A DNA stretch of 64,000 nucleotides, taken from positions 61,801,888 to 61,865,887 of the forward strand of contig OZ038507.1 of NCBI GenBank assembly GCA_964036315.1, read 5' to 3'. The DNA comes from Acanthosepion esculentum (taxonomy: Eukaryota > Mollusca > Cephalopoda > Sepiida > Sepiidae). The notes under the pieces were generated by a model that was not told the DNA's origin, did no database searches, and saw only the letters and a list, made by a program, of their open reading frames with translations. Positions 42,174-51,984 of the stretch are shown here, piece by piece (the stretch's first letter is position 1; every line of letters begins with the position of its first letter). A program made the position numbers and the translations under genes.

Positions 42174-42220
42174 ATTCACAGACAGTACTGTTTCGCTGTA
42201 TCACAGCTCCTCAGTGCAAC
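42174..42220 (-). ncRNA. Canonical type I hammerhead ribozyme, copy 2
   Basis: Identical to copy 1 except one base in stem I (TTGCA instead of TCGCA), which changes a C-G to a U-G pair and keeps the helix. Cleavage at both copies would release a 303-nt RNA. Confidence 0.82.
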
Positions 42221-42288
42221 TAGACTTCCGAATGCCTCAAGCCAGGATTGAAACACAACTAATTTGGTGTCAGCCATATATATATATA

Positions 42289-42488
42289 GGGTGTCTCAAA
42301 AAAATGTACTCACACTTTAACTGTCTTTAACATGCTTTGGGGGGGGGGTCATCAATTTGACCATTTGCGAACATGATTCTTCAATTACATTTTTCTTCTG
42401 TATTCGAAGCTATTCCATTTCACTCTATGTTCATAAATAAAGATTTTCTCGTCATTCAAAGTATGAGTACATTCTTTTTGAGACACCC
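42289..42488. mobile_element. MITE with 33-bp inverted termini
   Basis: GGGTGTCTCAAAAAAATGTA (left) and TACATTCTTTTTGAGACACC (right), preceded by TA; the right flank TG may be a decayed TA. Inner sequence is unrelated to coding. Terminal type fits the Tc1/mariner superfamily. Confidence 0.85.
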
Positions 42489-42496
42489 TGTGTGTG

Positions 42497-42537
<41 letters not shown>

Positions 42538-42945
42538 TGTGTGCAAAAATTCAGCTGCATATAAAATATATCTGTAAAGACAATATATATATATATATAT
42601 TGTGTGCAAAAATTCAACTGCATATAAGATATATCTGTAAAGACAATATATAGTGTGCAAAAATTCAGCTGTATATAAAATATATCTGTAAATACAATAT
42701 ATATATATATATATATATATTGTGTGCAAAAATTCGGCTGTATATAAAATATATCTGTAAAGACAATATATATATATATATTGTGTGCAAAAATTTAGCT
42801 GCATATAAAATATATCTGTAAAGACAATATATATATATATATATTGTGTGCAAAAATTCAGTGGCATATAAAATATATCTGTAAAGACTATATATATATA
42901 TATTGTGTGCAAAAATTCAGCAGCATATAAAATATATCTGTAAAG

Positions 42946-42993
<48 letters not shown>

Positions 42994-43200
42994 GTGTAAA
43001 AATTCAGCGGCATATAAAATATATCTGTAAAGACAATATATAGTGTGCAAAAATTCAGCTGTATATAAAATATATCTGTAAAGACAATATATATATATCG
43101 TGTGCAAAAATTCAGCTGCATATAAAATATATGTGTAAAGACAATATATATATATATGTGTAATTCAGCTGTATATAAAATATATGTGTAAAGACAAAAA
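42489..43200. repeat. About 60-bp tandem repeat with a (TA)n inside each unit, about 11 copies
   Basis: Unit TGTGTGCAAAAATTCAGCTG, CATATAAAATATATCTGTAA, AGACAATATATA with variable (TA)n. The 240-codon minus ORF (LYRYILYAAEFLHTI repeats) is an artefact of a near-60 period. Confidence 0.95.
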
Positions 43201-43289
43201 GGAACAAAAAATTAAAAATTTGAGAAAAGGAAAAAAAAATTAACATAATCTTTAAGAATATCAACCTTTCCTTAGTCTATTTTTCTTTC

Positions 43290-43452
43290 TCTAACCTCTA
43301 CCCAGCACCAAGGCTAGCATCCTTCAACATCGCCTCCTCTGGGCGAGTCTGGTATTCAGAATGTTTCTCACTAGACTTCGCCGTATGATCCTGTTTGGAA
43401 AACTCGCCAACGGCAAGAGGCTACGCGGAGGGCCAAAACGACGCTTGTTTGG
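43290..43452 (+). pseudogene. LINE ORF2 C-terminal fragment, GKR-type
   Basis: Frame reads ILQHRLLWASLVFRMFLTRL, RRMILFGKLANGKRLRGGPK, RR. This matches the RLRWAGHV.RM, L.GELS.GKR..GGQKKR block of RTE-like LINE proteins, a different family from the adjoining LINE. Confidence 0.8.
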
Positions 43453-43985
43453 GGTGATTTTGATTTTTTTTTTATATCACGAAAGAAGAATATCGTTAAG
43501 TTTGATAAAATCCAAAGAAGAATCAGCAATATTACTGGTCCTGATCTGGCATCTTGACTTCAGTCACTTTCCCAGTAGCTTCTTGTGCCTTTTTTGTAAA
43601 TACTTTCATGGTAATTTTTTGGATGAACTCTTCGCTACGGTACCTAGACTAGATTGACTAGTACTAGACTAGCAACATGGTCTCATCAATTTACAGTTGA
43701 ATTCGCTAGATGTAACCGCAAGTTCTATGCTAACAGTTTCTTCTCTCACACTTCTCCCCTGTGAAACACTCATCTGGCTTCATGCTTTCCTGCCAGCTTT
43801 GATCTTCAAAAATTTAATTGCAATGTCAATCGTTATCTACTGTCTTCCTGATGACTCTTGTATTGTTCTCGCTCCTCGATAATACTTCTATTTTCTAATT
43901 CTCTCGCACCCAGTAACCGCTTGTGTCTTAGTGGTTTTAATGCCTTGCATGGGGTGCTTTTGATTAAAAAAAAGAAAGAAAAAAA
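43453..43985 (+). mobile_element. LINE 3' part
   Basis: DKIQRRISNITGPDLAS opens, followed by decayed copies of the HRR..LCLFCKYFHG, SHPFTVEF and FKNLIAMSIVIYCL regions and the 3' UTR (CTTGTGTCTTAGTGGTTTTA, TGCCTTGCATGGGGTG). 43985-44150 has no feature. Confidence 0.85.
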
Positions 43986-44154
43986 ATCAAGGAAGAAAAA
44001 TATCGTTAAATTTTGAATTTCAAAATGGTCTGAAATAATCTTAAAGCATGCTGTGTAAGGAAAGGTAAACTATAGAGGGATCTAAGTGATATAATTATCT
44101 AATACATGAAAGGGAATAAATGCCGCTGTTGAATTTTTATATATTCTTTAATAT

Positions 44155-44402
44155 TCACTATTTACATTATTCGGACTATTGTACTCAACTGATAACTGAT
44201 ATCTATTAAACATGGCACGTGGAACTAGACCAGTCTACCCCAGTGAGCGAAATAAAGGGTTCAGTTCTACATTCCAACCACCTGAAGAAGGCCGGAGCGT
44301 ACAACGGCCGAAACGTTGTAATAAATATGGCGACAAAGATGAGGACAATAGTCCGAATAATGTAATTAGTGTACATAATACCTCATCTCAGAAATAGAGA
44401 CA
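44155..44402 (+). mobile_element. tRNA-head/hammerhead composite element, copy 3 (tRNA head deleted)
   Basis: Left terminal repeat CACTATTTACATTATTCGGA, a direct jump into ACTGATATCTATTAAACATG, body, hammerhead, right inverted terminal repeat TAGTCCGAATAATG to ACCTCATCTCAG. Ends beside (AT)n. Confidence 0.85.
44271..44330 (+). ncRNA. Hammerhead-like motif, family A, best copy
   Basis: CTGAAGA (44282-44288), extra A, stem II GGCC/GGCC, GAAA (44310-44313), CGTT with U at 44317 as cleavage base. Stem I may use AC/GT next to the core and CCA/TGG further out. Confidence 0.5.
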
Positions 44403-44465
44403 GATTCTTTAATATCATATATATATATATATATATTTAAAGACATTTTTCATAGAAAATTTTCG

Positions 44466-44546
44466 TTCTCCGACAGGAATCGAACCTGTATCCTATACGG
44501 AACCATCATTTCGCGTGATGTGCCTTAACCGTTCGGCAACGAAGAA
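44466..44546 (-). tRNA. tRNA-Ser(CGA)-like copy 1
   Basis: Inverted copy of 44724-44804, with position 9 changed (GTTGCC for GTGGCC). Same loop CGCGAAA and long variable arm. Probably a tRNA-derived repeat head, not a working gene. Confidence 0.55.
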
Positions 44547-44723
44547 GCGTCTGGTTAGCAAGGTCGATTTTAAAATCTTTAAATAAATTGTCGGACTTTG
44601 TCCAATTCAAAAATATATCACGTCATTTGTTTACATTTGATACGCTAGAGCAGATATGAATAGAAGATATTCATGGAAGATTTAAGTTTAAAGATAGTAA
44701 AATCGACCTTGCTAACCAGACGC

Positions 44724-44804
44724 TTCTTCGTGGCCGAACGGTTAAGGCACATCACGCGAAATGATGGTTCCGTATAGGATACAGGTTCGATTCCTGTCGG
44801 AGAA
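44724..44804 (+). tRNA. tRNA-Ser(CGA)-like copy 2
   Basis: Full cloverleaf: acceptor TTCTTCG/CGGAGAA (one G-U), D arm GCC/GGC with GG in the loop, anticodon stem CATCA/TGATG, loop CGCGAAA, 14-base variable arm with TCC/GGA, T arm ACAGG/CCTGT with loop TTCGATT. The long variable arm marks a class II tRNA, and the anticodon would be CGA (Ser). Oddities: G in place of the universal U33, and a non-G first base and discriminator. The A box (TGGCCGAACGG) and B box (GGTTCGATTCC) are intact. Confidence 0.6.
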
Positions 44805-44971
44805 CGAACATTTTCTATGAAAAATTTCTCGGACATTCAGGCCGGTAAATGTTATTTAATACTGTTTATTATAAAACAGAGCATTTGCTTAAATACTTGT
44901 ATCTATAAAAAGAAGGTTAAACATATCATAAATGTCTGTAAATAAATTGTCGGACATTGTCCAATTCAAAA

Positions 44972-44996
<25 letters not shown>
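44972..44996. repeat. (AT)n microsatellite
   Basis: Simple repeat after the second AAATAAATTGTCGGAC copy. Confidence 0.85.
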
Positions 44997-45002
<6 letters not shown>

Positions 45003-45267
45003 AGAGAGAAAGAACAGGCAGATTAAGACAAGAAGTGACGCGCCTTAAAAATGTCAGTTCATCTCAACATGAATGAATAACACACCTATCCCTAACCTTC
45101 AACCTATATTTCTCACTTTTCTGCTTTAGCCTTGACCTGTCTTTTGATTGGTTAACCTAGACACACACACACAAAATTCTGAAATCTTATTTCCCTGACA
45201 TTTTAACTCTTAAATAAGCTACCGTATTGTTTTCAAAAGTAAATCATTTTCATCATAAGTTACCTAA

Positions 45268-45327
45268 CATCGCCTGATGATGGAACAATTTTAAGTTCAG
45301 AAACATAGGAATTTTTATGCAGTGATG
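45268..45327 (+). ncRNA. Hammerhead-like motif, family C
   Basis: Stem I CATCGC (45268-45273) with GTGATG (45322-45327), canonical CTGATGA (45274-45280), extra T, stem II GAAC/GTTC with one bulge, GAAA (45300-45303). Stem III is CATA/TATG, but its closing base pair is lost (U16.1 reads C). Confidence 0.6.
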
Positions 45328-45364
45328 TAAAATATTTTTAAAATAAAATATCGTTAAAATATAT

Positions 45365-45722
45365 GATGGACACTCCTGTCAACATCGACGTATGAGGATC
45401 CGACAACCTCATTCAGTTTTTATGTTTGCGTCGTATGTGACACTTCAGTCCCGCTAGTGACCTGCATACAAGCCCACACATTGTGCAACAGCGGCGATCT
45501 CGGGGTATAGCAACAGGAATATTTGCTGATGCTTTTCGCCGTTGTCTTTCGTCTCTTAGCCATTCGATACAACTAATTTCTGATACTACTCTGGCACAAA
45601 TATCTCCAGTTATTTCTATCTTGGGCAACTCGCTCAAAGTTAGTATGAGGCACATTGACAGCTGAGAGGTTACTCTTTAGCTTGTCTTTATACCTGAGTC
45701 ACGGCCCACCAACAGACCTTTT
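45365..45722 (-). pseudogene. LINE ORF2 C-terminal end with C2H2-type finger
   Basis: Minus-strand frames: LRYKDKLKSNLSAVNV, NFERVAQDRNNWRYL, then (shifted) CTMCGLVCRSLAGLKCHIRR-KH with C-x2-C...H-x4-H spacing, then the stop at 45413. This is the GRP.LRYKD..K..L, W..LA.DR..WR, C2H2-finger end common in mollusc LINE proteins, not a host zinc-finger gene. The 3' UTR is short and ends CCTCATACGTCGATGTTGAC, similar to the SINE tail. Confidence 0.85.
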
Positions 45723-45724
45723 TT

Positions 45725-45726
<2 letters not shown>

Positions 45727-45772
<46 letters not shown>
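45727..45772. repeat. (TA)n microsatellite
   Basis: Simple repeat. 45780-46290 contains a (TTTC)n tract at 45852-45905 and no gene. Confidence 0.9.
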
Positions 45773-45775
<3 letters not shown>

Positions 45776-46291
45776 CATGTCTCATTAAATAATTTAAACA
45801 AGTTTTGTCTACTTATTTTTAATAAGATCCTCTCGTAATTATGGACAAGTTTCTTTCTTTCTTTCTTCTAATCTACCGCCTTTCTTTCTTTCTTTCTTTC
45901 TTTCTCGCTCACACACACATTTTTTTATTTATTTTTCGTTGCCGTCGCCGTTACGGGAATATAACAAAGGTGTGAATCTATTGTGTCTGACTCTGCATTA
46001 GTTTGATGGATTTAGTTTAATGAGAAAAAACGCAGGTATTTCCATTCTACCCTGACTTTCTCTTTCATCCTCCTCCTACAAACACAACGATAATATGGCT
46101 TTATGATAATATCGAAGGTTTGATAAAGAACAAAGCCCAAATTCTGAAAGCATTCCTTGCAGACCTAGAGGAGACAGAGCCGTCAATATTACAAGCAGTG
46201 ATAGAAAATAAAGGACCTCACACCAAATAGTGATTATTATTTTTAATAGGGATATACTCATTTTTAAGGGCCACTTCTTTTTTGTAACAGC

Positions 46292-46516
46292 TTAAATGAG
46301 GTAGAATTTGGTTAGAAATTTCGAGGAAGTGCTGAAGTTCCACACCCGACCAAAACAGGATTTCAGAAATAAATTCCGACGTTTAGACATTTCGTCAGAT
46401 TTAAGGAAGCCAATCGAGTCGAAGAGGTTTTCATCAACCCGCTTGAAATACCTCGTAATATCAGCTTTCATTGCGTGATTATTACACATGTAATAATAAA
46501 ATCCTACTATGGCCAT
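46292..46516 (-). other. 74-codon ORF, unrecognised
   Basis: Starts MAIVGFYYYMCNNHAMKADI and ends FSTSSKFLTKFYLI. Mixed composition, not simple repeat, charged middle (RYFKRVDENLF, KSDEMSKRRNLF). It adjoins a tRNA-like repeat; it may be a retroelement remnant or chance. Confidence 0.25.
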
Positions 46517-46519
46517 TTT

Positions 46520-46760
46520 CTAAGCGTAGCTTAGACGTGGCACAAGTTCGAAAGTGTAGGGCACCCAGTGAGTATCGAACTCACCATTCAGTCGTAATTG
46601 ATTTAGCGAGACAAACTTGCTAGCCATCGAGGTGCTCAAAGTGATTTTCTAAATGCAGCTTAGATGTGGCACAAAGCCGAAAGTGTGGGGCATTTGGTGT
46701 AATTGATCTAGCGAGATAAGCTTGCACAGCCATTACACCACGTTGAAGTGCCCTAAATTC
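46520..46760 (-). mobile_element. tRNA-derived SINE, two tandem partial copies
   Basis: 46561-46635 (minus) has an A-box region GATGGCTAGCAAG and a B box GAGTTCGATACTC with matching GCACC/GGTGC ends. 46640-46750 is a second copy lacking the B box. Both are joined to TTTTCTAA..GCAGCTTAGA text. Confidence 0.6.
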
Positions 46761-47415
46761 CTATGTGTGGTTCAATTGAAAATTCTCTTTCTAGAAAATC
46801 ATATCCGGGTGTACACGCGTCTGTGTGTATGCGTGAGTCGTGTGTGTGTGTGTGTCTTCTGAAAGAGAGAACGAGAGAGAGAACGAGATGAATAAAAAAA
46901 GTTATTTATTCTCAGTATGTCAGAGGGTGTCTTATTTTACAGTAACTGTTGTCGCTAAACAGTCATTAATCAAAATATCGAAGTCTAGATGACCAGACTC
47001 TGGACGCTGATCACTCCTCTGACTTAGCTCTGGTGGAACAATGGGAAAAGGACTTGTAACATTCAATAACTTCAAAACCAGATTAGTAACGTTCTACCAT
47101 CACCGAGCAGAGCCTGAACTTTCGCCTCTCATGATGAACGCCTATTGGGGCTCAAGGTACACAGCGGACCTTAGGTGAAACTCATGCAAATGTTCCATCG
47201 CTCAAGATTCTGTAAAAGCGCTCGATTCCTTTTACTGTTCCAGTAAGTATCTGACCTCTCCTGCTATGCCCTGTCTATAAAAGAACCAGATCAGACCCAA
47301 AAGATGTAGTACTTGACAAACTTGACAAACCTGCATTAAAAAATAGGCGCCGCATAAAATATAAAGACAAATTTCTAGTTTTACATCTTTATCTCAGATG
47401 ATATTGTCTCGCGGT
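46760..47415. other. No recognised element
   Basis: Ordinary sequence with a short (GT)n near 46838. Contains no coding similarity that I recognise. Confidence 0.4.
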
Positions 47416-47419
47416 TGAC

Positions 47420-48262
47420 CTTTTGATCCACTCCATTACCCAGATGACACGGTGTTGACGGTATCTATCAATAGCTGGCCACTTGTAATCGTAAACCCGT
47501 CTACTAGCACGGCTAGCCAATCCCTATTGCATCCACCACAAGGAAAGTTGGCTCCCTGTGCCGGGCCAGGAAATTTTTGTCCCCGGAATCGATCCTCCAA
47601 ATTTACAAATCAACCATCCGCCCTTGCATGGAGTATTGCTGCCATATATGGTCTGGAGCCCCTTCTGTTTGTCTCGGGGTTCTTGATAAGATCCAGAGAC
47701 GGGTATGCAATGTAATTGGCCCTGATCTGGCTTCTCGTCTGCAGTCTCTCTCTCACAGACGCGCCGTCGCCTCTCTCTGTCTCTTCTACAAATACTTCCA
47801 TGGTAATTGCTCCGATGAGCTGCTATCACTGGTTCCCAGGCTCCATGAATTCAAGCGTCCTACGAGGCTGGCATCCCGTTCCCACCCTTTCACTGTTGAA
47901 ACTGTTAAATTAAACTGTCTCTTCTACTCCAATAGCTTCATATCTCGCAACCTCACGCCCGTGGAACTCCCTTCCTCATTCCTGTTTCCCCGACAACTAT
48001 AATCTCCAATTATTCAAATGTAACGTCAATCGACATCTCCAGTTGCCTTGATCTATCCACTATCCTTCTCCACACCCTTTCCTCTTTCACTCCTATCTGC
48101 TCTCGCTCCAACTCTTCTGTAACCCCTTGCCTTGATCTATCCACTATCCTTCTCCACATCCTTTCCTCTAACACACCTATTTGCTCTCGCTCCAAATCCT
48201 CTGTAACCCCTTGCGTGCTAGTGGCTTCCAGCCTTGCCTGGGGTGAAAAGCTTAAAAAAAGA
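47420..48262 (+). mobile_element. LINE, 5'-truncated, best-preserved ORF2 end
   Basis: HYPDDTVLTVSI near 47440 is a decayed Y-x-DD reverse-transcriptase active-site block. From 47529 an open frame reads ASTTRKVGSLCRARKF, YKSTIRPCMEYCCHIW, LDKIQRRVCNVIGPDLAS, HRRAVASLCLFYKYFHG, SHPFTVETVKLNCLFYSNSF. A one-base insertion near 47953 shifts the frame, after which the PWNSLPHSCFPD, FKCNVNRHLQLP end follows. The 3' UTR (to 48262) ends CTAGTGGCTTCCAGCCTTGC and an A-rich tail. Confidence 0.92.
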
Positions 48263-48299
48263 AAAGAAAAAGAAGATGCTCGCTATATTTATATTTGTT

Positions 48300-48460
48300 C
48301 AACATCCACACAGGCCACTTGTGGTTTATACTGTACCTATGCTGAGCAGACCTTAGTGACAGTTTCTGGGAAAGAGCGTGTTATCTAGCGTAATCAACAG
48401 TTTGAACAAGACCAGCACACTCAAGCTCTCGGCCACGATGACTTGTGGCTTTGTGCTAGC
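48300..48460. repeat. Dispersed repeat shared with 40795-41030
   Basis: Inverted relative of 40795-41030 (CAACAGTTTGAACAAGACCA; GGCTTTGTGCTAGCACAGC). Confidence 0.6.
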
Positions 48461-48599
48461 ACAGCTATCGACGGTCCCCAATGGTTCCGTCTACCAATTT
48501 TCACTCACAAGGCTTGGGTCAATCTGTGGTATAGATTTCAGCCACTTTCCAAAGGTGCCGCACGCTGGGATCGTTCCCTCCAGACCGATAACATCAGGA

Positions 48600-48695
48600 A
48601 GTCTAATTCCTGACAAATCGACCTTGGTGAGATTTGAACTCGGGCCTCATGGTCAGAAAACGAAGGTTCTAACCACTGGTACACAGAGAAAAAAA
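48600..48695 (-). mobile_element. tRNA-derived SINE head
   Basis: Minus strand: ACCAGTGGTTAGAACCTTCG (A-box region) and GCCCGAGTTCAAATCTCACC (B box), spaced as in a tRNA. Body direction is towards 48460. Confidence 0.65.
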
Positions 48696-48734
48696 AACCC
48701 AAAAAAACAAAAACCAGAAACAAGATAGGAAAGC

Positions 48735-49190
48735 AGGAGGTTTTGAGGAGCGTGGAACCACCTCTTAATTGCTGGTGTTCCCAGGTCCACCCTGACTCGG
48801 GATGGTAGCATCTGTTAGGGTCCCAGCTATGGGCAAATAGTTACACCCCCCCAAACTGATGTCAAAACACTATGAAAACGTAAAAATAGGTTTTAATACC
48901 AGCAATACGTTTCTGGGAAAAAATGTTACCAGCAATACAGTGTTGGAAAAAATACCAGGAATATATTTTTGAAAAAAATATACCAGCAATAAAAGACTTG
49001 TCGGCATTAATTAACCCATTGAGGTTGATATGCCGTAAAACAAAATAAACCAAACCTGATCTACAAACTGATTTCTTACAAAGAATACATATTCTGTTCA
49101 TACGAATCTATCCTAAAAATATTGCTGGTATTAAATAACACATTGAGGTTGATATGCCGTAAAACAAACCAAACCAAACCAAAACTTTTT
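48735..49190 (+). mobile_element. Dispersed element with internal tandem units
   Basis: GAGGAGCGTGGAACCACCTC, GGTCCCAGCTATGGGCAAAT, three to four decayed ACCAGCAATA units and the 3' end GAGGTTGATATGCCGTAAAA; a second 3' end at 49135-49180. Same family as 31180. Confidence 0.85.
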
Positions 49191-50335
49191 ACAAAATTAC
49201 ATTCCTAATCCGGAAACATATATTTTCCACTTGCACATCTCATAGTTCATAGAGGAATCCGTTTCTCTTATTCTTTTTTTTTTTTTTTTACTGAAAATGA
49301 AATGAATAAAACGTACAACGATAACATCAATAAGACTTTGAGACACGTGTTTAAATTAATGACAAGAATGTGCATTTTTCTTGTGATTTTAATTAGAATA
49401 TTGTTTTTTGTGTAAGGTAAAATGTTCTCAGTGCTATTGTCTCTTTTGCTTCTTTAAAAGTTTGGGTTTACTTGCTGTTGCTTGTTCCGAGAATTTCGTG
49501 GTTACGGGTAGCATTTGAAACCGTTCGCAGTGGATTTTCACGGAGCGATGGTGATACGTCTGTGTTGTTCCTTTTTACAACTGCTGTCGCTACTCTACTC
49601 TGCTGAATTCGCTTGTGGTGGAAGGGTCGTTTTTATGATGAAGTTTTAGATTTTAGAATGATGAAATATCATCTTATATCATCACTGGTGGCCAGGTTGT
49701 TTTAGATAATGAAATTTTTATGTTTATTTCCAGAATGATGAAATTTCCTTATCATCATTGATCACTGGTGGAAAGGTTGTTTTTAGAATGATGAAATATC
49801 ATCATTCTGGATCATAACAGCTCTGTTGCATCAGTAATACTTCTTTTGTTGTTGTGACACTGAGTTTTTTCTATTTTGGCATGAAAGAGGGATTGCTCGT
49901 AATTCTTTTTTTTGCACTACAGTAAAGAAGAAAAATTTGAATAGATCGCAGGTATTCGGAGGTGATTCAGCAAAATATATTTTTCGTGTTACGCCTTTTA
50001 TAAAACCATTTAAAACTGATGAACTTTGACAAGCTCGATGAATGTCCAAAGTATCATCGCTACGTTTATCTTTTCTTTTCGTATTTTAGGATAATTTGTT
50101 TTTAATTTGATTGTTTCTTCTCTCTTTTTTTGTCTTTGGTGCAATTATTTCTTTGCTTCCTTATTTTAAGAAGAAAATCGCTGAAGAATTCTAACGATGT
50201 TATTTAACTACAATAAAGTCCAAAGCCAAATTTTCAACGTATATGGGATGTCTTTTCTCACAGTCAGTATTCAGCTGCCGAAAGCTTTGTTTAATCAGGA
50301 TCGCATAGCCAAGACACTCTTAGATTTTAAGTAAC
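49190..50335. other. No recognised gene
   Basis: Ordinary sequence. 49655-49805 holds three diverged copies of GAATGATGAAATATCATC. A 72-codon minus frame at 49831 is unrecognised. Confidence 0.5.
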
Positions 50336-50340
50336 AGATT

Positions 50341-50348
50341 CAAAGAGA

Positions 50349-50383
<35 letters not shown>

Positions 50384-50433
50384 ATTGTTGCTGATGATAT
50401 TGTTGCTGATGATGATGTTGTTGTTGATGATGT

Positions 50434-50495
<62 letters not shown>
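50341..50495. repeat. (GAT)n trinucleotide array
   Basis: Interrupted by GTTGCTGATGATATT units. The poly-Ser minus ORF is an artefact. Confidence 0.95.
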
Positions 50496-50829
50496 GGAAT
50501 ATCATAAGAAATATTGCATTTTGGGAAATTGGTTTCTCTGTCTTTCGACGAATTAAAATATGGCGAACGAATGAGATGTTTATTCTGAACGTTGAGATTT
50601 TCCCGTTAAAACGAAAATCGAAATTATTCATATTTTAATTAATTAAGAAGTCAAGTCAAAATAATCCCCCACACCTCCGCAGTTCATTGTTTTTATTTTA
50701 TCGGGAAATCAAAATTCGTCAGAATTAAATCTTATCAACATTTTTTTTTTTTTTTTTTTACTGTTGTGTGTTGGTAACAAAATCTAAAGAGAATATGGGC
50801 CTAATTGATTTCACTCGAAGTACGACCAC

Positions 50830-51160
50830 GAATTTTCCGAGAAAAAGAAATGAATGCAGAAAAGAAAGACAAGAATGAAGAAGGAGAGGAAGAAAATAAG
50901 AAGGAAGAGGAAAGAAAGAGTAAAATAAAGAAGGAAGAAGAAAGTGAAAGAGAATTAAAAAACGAAAAATAATGGCGAAAAGTGAAGAAAATGATCGAAG
51001 AAACGTAAGAGTGGAGGAACAGAGAGAGGAAAGTGAAGAGGCAACGTAAGAAAAGATAGAAAGAAAGAAAGAAAGAAAGAAAGAAAAAAGAAAGAAAGAA
51101 ATGTCAAGAAGATTGTGGAAATATTGAAATGAATATAAGAAAGATAGAAATAAATAAATA

Positions 51161-51196
<36 letters not shown>

Positions 51197-51245
51197 ATGG
51201 GAAAAGTCGTAAGAAAAATAGAAAGAGAGAAAGAGTGGTGGAAGA
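50830..51245. repeat. Purine-rich stretch with (GAAA)n
   Basis: AAGAAGGAGAGG-type text and (AAAG)n at 51055-51105 and 51160-51195. It is the only long array here with purines on the + strand. Confidence 0.85.
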
Positions 51246-51644
51246 AAAAAATAATGAAATGTAACGATAATCGTGCTAGTAATATCAGCCGAATGTTTCC
51301 TTATAAAGAAACATTTGGAATTCATTGACCGAGCAGCCAGTGTTAATGTCGGTTGAAATTTATGAAATAAAGGAGGAAGAAGATGAAATAGTGGTAGTAT
51401 TTTGTATGTTAAATAAAACGTTTAATTTTTACAAAAACATGAATGAAAATTTATTGTACTAAACTACGCACCCGAGTAAAACCAGTTGTACTTTGTACCA
51501 ACTTACCCTAATTTGGTTTTGATCAGTCAATGTTATTTTAGAAGTTGTGGCGGGAGGACGGACTAACGGAAGTCACAGAATTTTATATATAGATTATATG
51601 CAGTAAGCAAAAGTGCATATTGATGATATATTATATTGCATTTA

Positions 51645-51808
51645 CAGTGTAACCCGGATATAAGAGAGTTGTCGGGACCGGATAAGTCTCTTATATCCGG
51701 GTTTCTCTTATATCCGGGTTTGGTCTATTATATATACATTAACACAGGCTCTAATTTGGGACCAGAGAAAATCTCTCTTATATCCGAGTTTCTCTTATAT
51801 CCGGGTTA

Positions 51809-51813
<5 letters not shown>
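51645..51813. mobile_element. Pogo/Tigger-like MITE
   Basis: CAGTGTAACCCGGATATAAG (left) and CTTATATCCGGGTTACACTA (right), flanked by TA. Several internal inverted CTCTTATATCCGGGTTT copies. The right end merges with (TA)n 51813-51849. Confidence 0.85.
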
Positions 51814-51850
<37 letters not shown>

Positions 51851-51984
51851 ATAAAATTAAAACAGTATAAAATATTCGGCATGTCTATTCAAACTGATAA
51901 ACTGGTAGCTTTTTATAAAAAATAAAAACCGTAAAAGCGAATAGAATTTTTTTCTTGTTCACTCTTCTGACTGCAAAGAACCGC

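Larger units (their letters stand above)
41834..42288 (-). mobile_element. Family-E retrozyme-like tandem element, 303-bp unit
   Basis: GTCATTCACAGACAGTACTG starts at 41868 and again at 42171, so one 303-bp monomer plus about 117 bp of a second is present. Both ends abut (TA)n (41834-41861; 42277-42288). Each repeat carries a canonical hammerhead on the minus strand. The monomer contains, on the minus strand, AGCTCTTGAAAATACATTTC and ATTGAGCACTGTT. No coding sequence. Confidence 0.88.
44416..44840. repeat. Inverted repeat carrying two tRNA-Ser-like copies
   Basis: (AT)n 44416-44439; arms 44443-44600 and 44683-44829 match, including CATTTTTCATAGAAAATTTT and AATCGACCTTGCTAACCAGA. AAATAAATTGTCGGAC at 44583 recurs at 44943. 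Confidence 0.85.

Noticed and set aside
42385..43121. 240-codon minus-strand ORF
   Set aside because: Product of a near-60-bp tandem repeat with (TA)n; no stop pressure and no known domain.
45413..45655. C2H2 zinc-finger protein gene
   Set aside because: The single finger follows LRYKD and DRNNW blocks in adjacent frames, the known end of LINE ORF2 proteins, and frameshifts are present.
50320..50631. Poly-serine protein on the minus strand
   Set aside because: Translation of a (GAT)n microsatellite.
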